Positions 11,698-23,190 of a stretch of DNA of 64,000 nucleotides are shown here, one piece after another (the stretch's first letter is position 1; every line of letters begins with the position of its first letter). Source of the DNA: Cryptomeria japonica (lineage: Eukaryota > Streptophyta > Pinopsida > Cupressales > Cupressaceae). The notes under the pieces were generated by a model, which was not told the origin of the DNA, searched no databases, and saw only the letters and a program-made list of their open reading frames with translations. Location of the stretch: NCBI RefSeq assembly GCF_030272615.1, contig NC_081409.1:612185755-612249754 (forward strand). Direction: 5' to 3'. The position numbers were made by a program, and so were the translations under genes.

Positions 11698-11775
11698 TGG
11701 GACCCAAATGATGAGACCTCGGTGACATGGGAGGATGCAGCGAAGATGAGAGAGGTTTATTCTTATCTGTTTTAG
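11698..11775 (+). pseudogene. pol: Ty3/gypsy polyprotein C-terminus (fragment)
   Basis: The frame WDPNDETSVTWEDAAKMREV ends in TAG at 11773-11775, 20 bp before a gypsy-type polypurine tract. The pattern 'W....DE.(S/A)TWED' is the familiar end of plant gypsy polyproteins after integrase. Only 25 codons remain. The rest of pol is missing upstream. Confidence 0.7.
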
Positions 11776-11795
11776 GTTTCCAGGAGTAAGCCTAG

Positions 11796-11809
11796 TTTTG
11801 GGGGGAGAA
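11796..11809 (+). other. Polypurine tract of the gypsy element
   Basis: TTTTGGGGGGAGAA lies immediately before TGTAGTACCCC, the inferred 3' LTR start. This is the usual gypsy arrangement. Confidence 0.75.
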
Positions 11810-13654
11810 TGTAGTACCCCTTCTTGATCAGACTCTTTTTGGACTTATGTTTGACTTTAGTTGACTGTTTAGTGGATACATTACTGCTATACTTTATTCG
11901 GACTTATTCGATGTTATTTCATGCTTTTACTGGATATGTGATGTATGCTTTCTTGCATTATTTCAGTACTTATGATTAATGTTATTTTTATGGATTATTT
12001 TCATGGAGTGATACTTTTATGGGTAGCTTTCCATGGAGCCTGTGCGCATTCTTTAGTGTCAGGATTTGACCCTCAGGGGTCGTACAATTGACCAGGTAAG
12101 GGTCTTATCATGACAGGGAACATCACGATTCTCCTTCATCAATGTGTGTGTCGTGTCTAATTATATATTTTTCTATATGCATATGTGGTTCGTTGATGCA
12201 GGACATTGCAAGTACAAGTACCAAGTAGGTATGGGGTATCAACTCCACCTGGTTTCACAGGTCTGAGCGTACCTTATTTGTCCGATGGGAGTGGAGGAGA
12301 TAGTGGTTGGACCCTAACTTGACCTGCACTCACACTCATGTGAGCATTGTCAGTCAGTCATCTTTCCCGTTTGACCGGTATGCGAGTCATAGTGCTTTAG
12401 TATTTTCGCTTTGTGAGTCATCGTTTGATCATTCCTCGTTTTGCATGCTTTCAATTATTTATATGGTTGCTAAATCGATGGAATGATGCTATTTTTGTGT
12501 TGGCGTAATTAGTTGTGTAATATGCCTTGATTAATTGATATAATTAAATAGATGAAGTTGCTAGAATTAAATGGTAAAATTTTCTTAATTTATATTGTGT
12601 TAAGTTGTATTAAAATATTGGATAAATAAGCAAGTATATTTTTTTCTATTTAAATTTCAAATTCCATGTTGAGTTAAAGTCTTTTAGAAAATAGTAAATG
12701 CAAAATAAATAAATAAATAAATAATCTTTTCCTCTCTTACCTTTTTATTTAACTTTTGGATTTTATTTGTTGAAAGAAAAAGAATTATTCATGGGAAAAA
12801 GGTAAAATCAGATTTCCTTATTTTTTTAATAGATTTATTATGATTGGTTGGGGAAAAACTTTTCAACCTAAAAGTTTAGGTTGAAATATTTTTGAATATA
12901 TGGCTTGTGAGTTCACGGGAAGGGAAGGAATTATTTTTGGAAGGAAAATTTGAAAATCCATTTGGAAGAAGGAACTGGGATTGAGAAATTTGGTTGCAGG
13001 GTTGAAGCTCTTCCACAAATTACTTCCTGGATAGCTTTGCAGGTTGGATAGTCTCTACTTTTGTTTTAATAAAAAATTTAGAATGCTTCTTCTCCTTCCT
13101 GTGTGTTGTTTTTGAATTTTTTTAAAATATGATTGGAAGTTGATTTGGGATTTGGAGTAATTATTATGGTATACAATGAAATTTCAGTTTAATATTGTTT
13201 TTTGAAAGCTTCTCCAATCTCCTTCCTTGTTGTATGTTTCTATTTCATACTTTAAATTTAACTTGTAATCATTTCCTCCATTTGTGTCATATGGATGAAA
13301 TTGATTTTCTGAGTTGTTTTCAAGTTTTTGATTTGTGCAAATTTGGGGGTTATGCTAGCAAAATTTTGTCAAATTTTTCCTCTTTGTGTTTCCAAAGAAA
13401 TTCTTCTTGAGTGTTTTAAAAAAAAATGAATGAAGAAATTGAATTAAATCTTCTTCTTTCTCTGTTCATTACCATTAATATTTTGCCCAGAATTTTTAAT
13501 TGGGATTTGTCAATCCCTTGGGTTTTTTGTCAATTTGGCTTTATGGAAGAATTAGTTTTTACACTCTCTGTTTTGTCACAGATTTTTTAAAAAGAGGAAT
13601 TTTTACCAGTAAATTTTATGTTTATGGTTATAGTTTTTAATGAAAAAAAATTAT

Positions 13655-13656
<2 letters not shown>

Positions 13657-13737
<81 letters not shown>
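13657..13737. repeat. (AT)n microsatellite, about 80 bp
   Basis: An uninterrupted AT run inside the gypsy LTR, flanked by A and T homopolymers. Confidence 0.98.
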
Positions 13738-13740
<3 letters not shown>

Positions 13741-14094
13741 AAAAAAATTTAATTTTGGTATGGGGTAGCATGGCGGGGAGTTGGGCTTGACCTAGCCATG
13801 CACCCCAAGTAGCAGCGCTGCAAGGTAAGTTTGTTTTTTTTTTTAATTATTTTTTTAATTAATTTAATTAATATTTATAATTTAAGTTTTTTTTAATTAT
13901 TTTTTTAATGAAAAAATAAATAAATAAAGATTAAACTAATATTTTTAATAAAAACTTTTGGATTAAGTAGTATTTAGGACAATTAATGTTTATAAATAAA
14001 TTTGTATTTTATTAATTATTAATCATTAATAATTTTTATTTATTTATTTTTTATAAAAGTGGATAGAACCACTTAACTATATTAAATTTTAAAA

Positions 14095-15170
14095 GTTTTT
14101 TTACAGTGTCTGGTTCAAAAAGCACTAAAGGGAAAGAACCAGTAAGAAAACCCTTAAGTATTGCTTAAGTAACACAAGCCTATTCTACCCAATATCAAAT
14201 GCCCATTGGCATAGTACATCAAAAAACCCATCCCAATTACATAAGCCGCATTAGATATAAAGGAAGCCGCCAACAGAAGCATATAGAAGGAAGATTAAAG
14301 TATGATCACCAAAGGATGCATATCCATTGCTGCCAAAAAACACCAGTCTGAACCACCCCTATCTATGAAACACAATTCTCCAAACCACTGGTTAGAATGA
14401 TACCACATAGCAAAAATGAAACCATAATCAGAGACCCTATCAAAATAAACATTGTGATCAAGCATAGCAGAACCCACACCAAAGAAAAGCCACACCAAAT
14501 AAGGAGGTTGATGAAGACTACAACTATGCCCTTCTTTACTTCAAATATTCCAAAACCGAGGAAGGGATCTCATCCACACTTACCTCCCGCATATTAGCTT
14601 CACTATTAATGGCTAAGTTAGCCAAGAAATCTGCAATCTTATTCACTTCCCTATAACAGTGGGAAATCAAAAAGGAATCAAAAAAATCTAATTTTTGCAA
14701 AATATGATCAAGTATATATTGTAATTGCCAACAATTCGACTTCTTTTTCATGACACTTTGAATAATAACCATAGAATCGCCCTCAATTATCAATTCCTTG
14801 ATTCCCAAATATATAGCCATATCCAAACCAAAGGACAAAGCAAAAAATTCTACACAATTGTTAGACTTGAAACCAATCGCATGACAACGAGCCTGAACAA
14901 ATCTTACCTTATGATCATAAATTATCATACCTGCCCCTGCCAGGCCAAGGTTCCCACGAGAAGCACCATCAAAATTCAATTTAAAGTGCCCTTGCGGAGG
15001 AGGTTTCTAGCAAGCAAAATTTCTCTTAATTATAGCATTAGTCTTATTTAAAATAGATCCATGAGAAGGTAAGACTGATAGCATTCTCCAAACTTGACTT
15101 ACCCTACCATCTCAATGAGAAAAAGAGGTAAGGGTTTCCAAATTCTTATAGATAAAAGACAAAGAAACTT
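14095..15170 (-). mobile_element. LINE 3'-end fragment (5'-truncated)
   Basis: On the minus strand this gives a C-terminal RNase H domain, then about 440 bp of 3' UTR ending near an A7 run (TTTTTTT at 14097-14103 on the plus strand). 5' truncation and a terminal RNase H are typical of plant L1-type LINEs. I could not find a clear target duplication. The tail is short, so the 3' boundary is uncertain. Confidence 0.6.
14536..15156 (-). pseudogene. RNase H-like domain (RVT_3 type) of a plant LINE, 5' part broken
   Basis: The clean 147-codon portion starts NFDGASRGNLGLAGAGMII. It carries the acidic residues expected of the RNase H fold: D in NFDGAS, E in NNCVEFFAL, D in IEGDSMVI, and a D in the HCYREVNKIADFLA block. 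The family cleaves RNA in RNA/DNA hybrids during reverse transcription. Upstream the frame continues through a TAG (15007-15009, before KPPPQGHFK) and a TGA, to about 15156. PPPQG..K preceding the domain is characteristic of LINE and At1g65750-like proteins. All four catalytic positions look intact, so this part decayed less than its surroundings. Confidence 0.8.
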
Positions 15171-16904
15171 CATTAATAATTATTATTATATATATATTTT
15201 TATATATATAATAGTTTTTATTAATTTATTAATAGTGTAATAAAATGGTTTAATTTTTTTAGATCACATGATGCTTTAGAATAAATGAGCTTTTTAAATT
15301 GGGAGTGTTTGTCCATTTCTCATTGTGATTTTTATTGTTTCAAAATTAAAATAATTAAATGGATTATTATGATTAGTTAGATTTCTAGCCCTATCAGTGC
15401 AATGATGACTTGATTTTCTCGTAGTTTTCATAGTGATGATTTGTTTAAATTTAAACAATGAAAATTGCAAGTATATATGTTGTTGTTCTTTTCAAAGATT
15501 GGTTGTGTTGGGACTTAGTGAATTTAGCTTTTCTTGCAAGGGGGTTTATTTGGTTGTTATCCCTCGTTCTTGTTAGTCATCCTGTTGTGGCATATTTGTA
15601 TCTCTTGACCAAGTAAAGTAGTATGAACTTGTTGTCTTAACCATGTAGTGCTTGTTCCTTGTGGTTATTCGGGGGTTAGTATGTCTTTCTCCTTGGCCAC
15701 TTGTTTTTGGATAGTGGCATTATGGCTATCTATTTCGCCATAGGGTACTCATAGAGTGACCATGTTTGTTAGTGTCCTATGAGAGAGTGTCTTTCGAGTG
15801 GGGGCCACACCCGAAGTGGTTGGTAGGATAACCCCTCAAAAGTCAGTTAATAAGTGATAACCTAATAATTTATTAGGGGGTGGGTAGTTGTAATATTAAT
15901 TAAGATATTGTACCCCGCACATGGTTGAGTTCTTGTATAGGCTCAAGATGTAGTGTGAAGGCCTGGAATGGAAAACCGACCTCCTTGTCTTCATGAAGGG
16001 TTGGTAGGGTCTGCATGAGACTTAGATGGAGCCAGGGGTTCGGCAAAGGTTACCAGGATAACCCAGAATGCGGGCCAGGACCTATGGAGGCCTACCTAGG
16101 GTAACCATCATAAGCCATGCAATGACACTCTCTCTTTAGGGCCACTAGTGTGTGTGTGGTCAAGTCACATGGAGTATTGTGGAGTCATCCTTGTCTTGTT
16201 TATGCTTTCTTGAGGGTCCTTTGCTTTCTCCTAGCACGGTGGGGTGATTCCATTTTGGGATCACATGGTCGGGTGGTAGTGCCACTTCCCATCAGATATT
16301 CTTGTCTATACCTTCATGCAAGGATTGGCTCCGCAGGTGTTCCTATGGTTCGTGATTTTGTTCTATCTCATGTTGGAGATTATTATTTTGATACCTATGT
16401 GGTCAATTGTATCATAAAATTTATGTAACCTTGTAATTGATTTAGATGTTAACTTTGAATGTAATATTGGAAGCCATGTATTTTTATGGTCAATGTAATC
16501 CTAAGATTTGGATGTTATTTATCAGTTTTCTATATGATATGTGTAAATGATTTATTTTAAAGGAAATTACATTGTTACTCTTTCAATCTTTTAATGCCCT
16601 AATCTTTTATTTTATATGGTTAGTTATGTTCATGAATGATGATGGTTAATTAGAATTAATCGTAATTGTGTAATTTAACTTTTAGTTTTTATCTTCGTTG
16701 GTAACCCTTTAGGAATTCTGGTATAAGTCTTCTGCTTGTGTTCTGATTAATTGAAAAATAGGTTTTAAGGACCCAAAACCATTACAACATAGTTAAATAA
16801 AAAGCTGAGAAAATATAGTCCTCATACATAGCGACTGGTCCAAAAAACCAACGAACAGAAAAAACAGGTAAACAACAAAAAATAGCAAAGAACCCAAGGA
16901 GACA

Positions 16905-18230
16905 CTACATAGTAATTTTCTTCAGCAGATCCTCTACCTTAGTCACTACCTCATCGTAGGTCACCCCAACTGCTTTTATCTCCTCCAGGTCCTTATTCAC
17001 TTTCTTTTCCTTCCTCTTTCCATGGGTTTGAGTTCTGGGACCTTGGGCTTCCCCGGTTCCTTCTGCATCCAGGTCAATTTCCTGGGTTTCCTTTTCATCA
17101 TCGAGCTTGCTGATGAGGGTATGGGTGTTGTTGGCTGAGATTTTTAGAATGCTGAGACTCTGATCTGCAATGTTCTTGAGGCACTCCTCTATCTTGTCCA
17201 CTTTGGCAACTGTATCTGAGAGCGTTTTTTCATTAGTTTCCTCCAGGGTTTTTCTATCTTGTATCTCCTTTTCAATTTTCTCAAACTGGGGATTAAAGGC
17301 ATCTCTGATGTCTTCCGCTTTGGCAATTGTGTTCTTCAAATCTTCAATATAATTGGCCATAGTGTTCCCCTCTCCAATGTTAATGGTCTCCAAGATCATG
17401 ACTCTGTTGCAGAGTTTTTTGTATTCATTCACAGTATTCTTATTCCCATCAATAAGCCATTCAATGGTTTTCATAAAGCCCTTCAAGGCCTCGAGGTGAG
17501 GACCAGGAGAAGGAGTAACTTTACCAGGGGTTATCTGTTCATCTTTAGCAATATGGAGGGCAGAAATAGTGTCAGCGGCCCTGAGGGTCTCCTCCATAGT
17601 CTCCATCTCCAGGCTTTGTTCAGCTTCCAGGGTTCTTGTTTGCTTGTCCTCTTTCGGTTCCTTGCCCGTGTCCTCCAAATTTTTGCTAGTCTCCTCTATT
17701 TCCTTTTGCTTCTTCCTGGGTTGGGCTTGGATTTTAATTTTTTCCTTCAGCACTCCCTTAGGGTTCTTCTTCTCCTCAGGGAAATCAGAGTCCTCTTCTT
17801 CCAAAGAAATACTAATCAAGAGTTTGCTTTGGGGTCTTTTACTCTTAGAAGAAGAGGGTCTTGATTTCCTCTTCTTGCTCCTCTCATACTCTGAGTCATC
17901 AGAGCTTTCCTCATTTTCAGATGAGGAATCATTATCTGAATCCTCCTCCTCTGAGAAATCAGAATCAGACATTTCTTCTTCTGAATCCACAGAGAGCTGC
18001 ATTCGATTGATTTTACTGGCCTTTAGATGATCATAAATGAGGACCATAAGTCCCTGGTGCATTGCAGTGTCACCCCGAGGATTTTCTTTATATTCTTTTA
18101 GGGATGCATTCATAGAACAGAGCAAGAAATAAGGGAAATTCACCTTATCGTTATGCCTAAAATGATTTAAGAGGACAAAGTGATATCCATATACTTTCAT
18201 AAACCTGCCATCTAGAGTTATATACCTCAT
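16905..18230 (-). CDS. 441-codon acidic, coiled-coil ORF of unknown function
   Basis: Uninterrupted from an ATG at 18230 to TAG at 16905, one of the longest intact frames here. An in-frame TAG lies 30 bp upstream, so a longer ancestral N-terminus (PWREILFIL...) is likely. Residues 1-75 are globular with NFPYFLLCSMN and MHQGLMVLIYDHL. Residues 80-135 are an acidic Ser/Glu/Asp tract followed by a Lys/Arg-rich stretch (RSKKRKSRPSSSKSKR) that resembles a nuclear signal. Residues 240-390 are predicted coiled coil by heptad pattern, and the end is Lys-rich. The layout (globular, charged linker, coiled coil) matches the unknown ORFs at 33.3-36.4 kb and 46.9-61.2 kb, so I infer a retroelement-borne protein rather than a host gene. 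The 3' flank ends near a GGACCC motif at 16770. Confidence 0.6.
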   Translation of the reverse strand: MRYITLDGRFMKVYGYHFVLLNHFRHNDKVNFPYFLLCSMNASLKEYKENPRGDTAMHQGLMVLIYDHLKASKINRMQLSVDSEEEMSDSDFSEEEDSDNDSSSENEESSDDSEYERSKKRKSRPSSSKSKRPQSKLLISISLEEEDSDFPEEKKNPKGVLKEKIKIQAQPRKKQKEIEETSKNLEDTGKEPKEDKQTRTLEAEQSLEMETMEETLRAADTISALHIAKDEQITPGKVTPSPGPHLEALKGFMKTIEWLIDGNKNTVNEYKKLCNRVMILETINIGEGNTMANYIEDLKNTIAKAEDIRDAFNPQFEKIEKEIQDRKTLEETNEKTLSDTVAKVDKIEECLKNIADQSLSILKISANNTHTLISKLDDEKETQEIDLDAEGTGEAQGPRTQTHGKRKEKKVNKDLEEIKAVGVTYDEVVTKVEDLLKKITM

Positions 18231-18327
18231 TAAAATAAAGAGAATTTCCCGCCAGGGCTATGCAATGTAGTAATTAATGCACTTAATGTGTTCTATACTT
18301 TTTTTTAAAAATTATTTCACCCTTAGT

Positions 18328-19404
18328 TGTTGGTTTTCCTTTAGGGTTCCTGGTGAGGCATTACATGGAGATTGGGATTACCAGAAGTCTTGAGTAGTCT
18401 TATTACTCATGAGGCATAAGTCTTTCGGTAGAACTCAATATACAGATTGATAAGCATTACTCATTTTTGGTGATGTATTTTTGGTTGCGGTGTTAGGATT
18501 AGTTGATTGGATGTTTGAGGCAGCTTATCATGAAATTCTAGCCTCTGGTTCTAACTCATGAGAAAGTTTCAAAGTCTGGTATTTGGTATTGTAGTGAGAT
18601 AGGGTTATCTTCATGTTTGATAGTGTAACATGTGGTCCAGATTCTTTGAGGTGATTCTGGTGGTTGTTGGTAAGTTTGAGGTGATTGTTCTGACTTATGG
18701 GAAGCTTGTTATCATTGTTTTTGGATCCGCATAAGGATTTGTAGAAGGTTTGAGCTGACACATCATTATACCTTTCATACTTTGTTATTTTGAGAAGCCG
18801 ACTAGTCGGAGATCTATTTTAGTAGTGAAGATATATTAGATTGACTTGAATGATTATTTTGAGGGATGGTATGTGTGCAAAATTGTTTTGGAAGTAATTG
18901 AACGCAGTTTCATGTGCGCATCTTAAGTTTTGATGATCTGGTACTTGGCAGCAGAGAAGGACAGCAGTTTTTTTGAGCAGTGATAGTGGATCATTTTGAG
19001 CCTAACTGAAACTGATTCCTAGCATTTATAGATGTTGTACTCTAGTTCAATCATTGTAATTTAGTTGTAGGATAGTGAATCCTCAGAGGTTGTTGCCCTT
19101 TTGTAATTGAGTAGTGAGCTCTAGGCAGTGTGTTTGAATGCAAGTGCATTCCTCTTTTGTAATATTGTTTTACTACTGGTCATAGTATAATAATATTGTG
19201 GGTTCAAATCCCACCGTGGTTTTTCCCTTTTTGGGTTTCCACATAAAAATTCTAGTGTTATGGTTGCATGTTTAATCGGTTTATGTTTATGCACTTTGCT
19301 TTTAGTTATTTGCATCTGATGGTTAAAGAATTAGTTTAATAAATTTGTAAATTGCAGAACACTGATTCACCCCTCCCCCCTCTTAGTGTTCATTGATTCC
19401 AACA
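18328..19404 (+). repeat. Copia (Sirevirus-like) LTR
   Basis: Ends ...CCAACA at 19404. It contains the two hairpins shared with the other copia LTRs in this window: GTGG/CCAC at 19216-19242 and AACACT/AGTGTT at 19358-19390. It also has the common GAGTAGTGAGCTCTAGG motif at 19109-19125. The start at a TGTTGG (18328) is a best guess, and I found no matching target duplication. It is probably a solo or truncated LTR. Confidence 0.55.
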
Positions 19405-19811
19405 TATTTCCTATGATTAATTATCTTGTGTTAGAAAATTCATATTGATAGATGATACATTATAGTTTTATGTGGGTAATGATGTACTTTAGACTATTAT
19501 GATGATTGGACATGTTTAGATATTTAGGAGCATTAATTATATGTGAGGTGGTTCATATTTGCTTATGATGTCATCATGTTATGTGCTACCTCTAGTTCAT
19601 GCTTATATTGGTTATGTTAAGGTTATTGATGATGATGTGACTTGTGATTGTTGCACTACTGCGTTTGTGACAGGGACAATGCCATATCACTTGTTACGAG
19701 CATGATATGATGTCATGATTCTCTTTCACTTGTCTAATTATTTTTCTATGTATGCAATTATATATGTTGTTTCATGTACATTGGTGGTTAAAAGTTTTTT
19801 AGGTACTAGAG

Positions 19812-21158
19812 TGTTGGATATTGTGCTGATATGGATTGATTGAGTGATGTGTTGTCATTGATGTCAACATATTCCTTTATGTGTTTCAGTGTTGTAGTTA
19901 GATTGAGTGAATTGGTTTGGCTAGTGTATTGCAAATGAGATGATGTAGTTTAATGGGTTTTAAGATATGTATCTTTATTTGATTCAGTGGAAGTTTTGGA
20001 GATCCACATGGTGATTTGATCGAGTTATGTGATCTGATATTGCGGTTGGTTTTTTGGTGTTCAATATTGTTCAATGATCATATTTTGATCTGCATTGCTT
20101 TGGAATTGTAATATCTTTAGTTGCAGATATGTGGGATGTATTTGGGACATTCTAGTTTGTCCTAAATTCATATGGTTCATGATTTGGAGTTCCATAAGTG
20201 AATCTTTTAGTTTGATAGTCAGTTGTGTTGGTGTTCTTGAGCTTCGGTGTTGAAACGATGATGATTCTTGTATTTTGAGTTAGTACAGTTATTGCGGTGT
20301 GATTCATGTTGCTTGTGGATGTTTCTAGATTGTTTCCTATTTGTGTTTCTAGTAAGCATTGATCATTGTTTGCATTATTCGTGATTATCTTCAGTTCAGT
20401 GATGTTCTTCATGTTCTTAGCCTACATGATGAATGTAGCATGTTGCAGATATTTGAGGTGTAATTCTTGGAAGTGTTTCTTATTTGCAGTGATGGTTTAG
20501 GTCTATACTATGTCTTAGCCAACATTGTATTGGTCTGCATATGATATTGTAGCGTGTGTGGTTATATTTTGTAATTTGTGTTGAATGTTGAGTCAACCTA
20601 TATTTCAAGAGTTGATGATATGTATATAAATGTAATAATCATATGAGAGATGTATGTGTGAGTGTGTGAATAATGTTCTGATCATTTAGTAGTAGTGAAG
20701 AAGTGTGAAGAAGTACGAAAGAGAAGATTGAGTGATTTGAGCTTAATCGGAACTATAACTAGGCATGAGGAGATGTTATTCTTTCAATACATGATCCTCT
20801 AGATGTAATCCGATTGTTTTTATAAGAGAGTGAGTCTTCCTAAGTGTTGTAGCCCTTCCTGTTTTGTGTTTTGAGTAGTGAGCTCTAGGGAGTGTGCCTG
20901 AATGCATGTGCATTCCCAATTCTAATATTTTATATACTCCTAACAGGGTATCATCTGATTGTGGGTGTGTTCCCACTGTGGTTTTTCCCTTAACCGGGTT
21001 TTCCATGTCAAAAATCTTGGTGTTCTGTGTGTTCTTGATGTGGTGTTGATTTATACTTTCATTGTTTATTATCATATCTAACTTTGAGTTTAAGTTGTGT
21101 AGAGTTTGTGAGAAAACTGATTCACCCCCCCTCTTAGTTTTTTGCCTTGTTGCCAACA
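19812..21158 (+). mobile_element. Solo copia (Sirevirus-like) LTR with CTAGA target duplication
   Basis: Starts TGTTGGATATTG and ends TTGCCAACA. It is flanked by CTAGA at 19806-19810 and at 21159-21163, with one extra G between the left copy and the TG. It has the shared GAGTAGTGAGCTCTAGG motif (20873-20889), the GTGG/CCAT U5 hairpin (20978-21006) and the terminal AAAACT/AGTTTT hairpin (21113-21141). A single LTR with a target duplication is the expected product of LTR-LTR recombination. Confidence 0.8.
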
Positions 21159-21599
21159 CTAGACATCGACTACACCTAGTTGCACAAGTCTAAGCGTGTC
21201 TTTATCCCAATGGCAATTTGATCGGAGGTGACATGAGATCCTATTCTACACTCTAAGTTTAGTTGGTATCCTATCATTTTTTATGTCTTGGCAAGAGTTG
21301 CTTTGTTTAGCGTCATGTGGTATTTCATGTTAATTCTATGTTGGATTGCCTTGATGAGTTGTAGTTATTAATAAAATTACTAATTAATTAATTGGTGTAT
21401 ATAGTTTATTAATATTAAATTAAATTAATTGATATCATTGATATTTAAATATAATTGCGTATTTAATTATTATTGAGGGTTATTATTATTTATTAATGTT
21501 ATTTTGTGGATCATAATATTTGGCATTTATACTTATGTATGTGGAAGATATTATAGTATTGAGTTTAAACTATATTAGATGGAGCATTTATATTTATTT

Positions 21600-21830
21600 G
21601 TGCATTTAATTGAATTAGTTATTTAAGTATTTATTTATTTGTTGGTTTATTTATTTATTTATCGTTGGTTTATTTATTATTTATTTATTTATTGTTTATT
21701 TAATTATTTACTGTATTGATTATTTATTTATTCTTTTGTTTCATTATTTATTTTTTTATTTTTTTATTTATTGGTTATTTATTTATTGATTGATGTTTAT
21801 TTATTTGTTATTATTTATTTACTTACCCCT
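21600..21830. repeat. TTTA-rich low-complexity block
   Basis: Imperfect TTTATTTATTTA repeats with occasional GTTGG interruptions. No coding content. Confidence 0.9.
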
Positions 21831-22929
21831 TGTTATGATTGTCTTCTTGGGAGTTGTCTTTGTGAGATAACATTATTTAATTGTTTATTTGTTATTTATT
21901 TTACTTACTCCATTTTATTATTGGCCTTTGGGAGAGGTACTTTGAGATTAATATTATATATTTATTCATTCATTGTTTAATATTTATTTATTTAATTATT
22001 TTATTTACCTACCCTCTTTTACTATTGGCTATGAGATTTGGAGATTTAAATAATATTATTTTATATTATCATTGTATTGATTTTTGAGATGGTTGGTAAG
22101 AAATATTATATTTTTTATTATTTTTGATTGGCTGAGAGATTGTATAGTTTTGGATTAAAATTTTATAAATAGGGCTTTTTGAGAATTTTTGGGGGTTCTT
22201 TGGTTGGAAAAATTTGTGCATTGTCTGAAGATTTCTTTTTCAATCGCATGGAGCTTGGCTTGGATTTTGTTGGATTGTGGATTTGTGCTTCTTTGACCTC
22301 TTTTATCTAAAATTCAATATCTCTAAGCTGGTGGAATTCTACCTTCTTATATATTATTTTTAAAAGGACTGCCTATAAAAGATTGTCTCCAAGAAGGAGT
22401 TGGGAAACTATTGGAAAAGAATTTATTTATAAGGTTTTTTAAACATAATAATTGGGGGCTATTGTATATCTATGGTTATAATTCCTGATGTGTTTGTTGT
22501 GAATGGATTTTATTCCTACCTTCATGTGCATTGTCGTGAAATGGTTTGTAATTGTTTGGGAGTCTCTAGTATCATTGTTTGTTGTATATTTGGGTGAATT
22601 TATGATTGAGATTATTTATTTTTGTTTGAGAGGCATGTTACCTTGTTTTATGCTCAGTTGAGGTGTTTGTATTCTTATGGTCGCTAGAAGAGTTTCTTAT
22701 GTTGTGTCGGTAATTATATGAGCTTGCTTGGCTTGTGATTTTATAGTTTGAATTATTCTTTTAGTTTTTGGAAGTATTGTGCCCGTTTGGGTGGACTTTG
22801 GTGTCATTTTTATGTACTTGTGTATTCTCAAACTTAATTGTGAATTTCTTTCTTCGTTTTTGCATCTTTTGTGGACACGCCACTTTATTGATTAAATGAG
22901 CTAAATAATATATCGTATGCATTACACTG

Positions 22930-23190
22930 TTTAATACATGTGCTAGTTTAGATTATAGATGTACTATTCTATTATTTGCATGTGCTATATGGTTGAGTAA
23001 ATGTGTTGTACTATCCTTTGTATGTGTTGTACTCTTTTTCAAATGTGTTGAACTATTGCGTAAATGTGCTATAGTTTTGAATATATGCACTAAAGTTTAT
23101 CTTGTATGCATTATACTAGTTTTCATATGCACTGGATCATTGGTAAATGTGCTATTTGATTTTGCAAATGTGCTGGACTACTATGCTCAC
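22930..23190. repeat. Degenerate 21-bp minisatellite, about 12 units
   Basis: Units of the form (c/t)AAATGTGCTGxACTATTxT repeat with a period near 21 bp. Units 3-12 keep one reading frame open, so the plus-strand frame 22993-23190 shows a 7-residue periodicity (KCVVLSF, VCVVLFF, KCVELLR and so on). I take this as a by-product of the period, not as a protein. Confidence 0.75.

Larger units (their letters stand above)
11810..16770 (+). repeat. Gypsy-type LTR, copy 1, with insertions
   Basis: Begins TGTAGTACCCC right after the PPT. It is homologous in patches to 19405-25180: the 'gacaggga..at' block with TTCTC(C/T)TT at about 12110 and 19670, the 'gagcgta/aagcgtg' block at 12260 and 21190, and the 'atgacactct' block at 16120 and 23940. 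It is much longer than a normal LTR because it carries an (AT)n tract and a LINE fragment. The right boundary near 16770 is approximate and no target duplication was found. Confidence 0.55.

Noticed and set aside
17259-17864. 201-codon plus-strand ORF (and the 153-codon one at 17569-18030)
   Set aside because: Antisense shadows of the 441-codon minus-strand ORF; the Ser/Leu/Phe-rich products mirror its Glu/Lys/Asp-rich codons.
19195-19220. tRNA-like T-arm, GTGGGTTCAAATCCCAC
   Set aside because: It looks like a B box and T-loop, but there is no A box, anticodon arm or acceptor pairing upstream, and related LTRs have the same stem without the TTCAAAT loop. It is an LTR hairpin.
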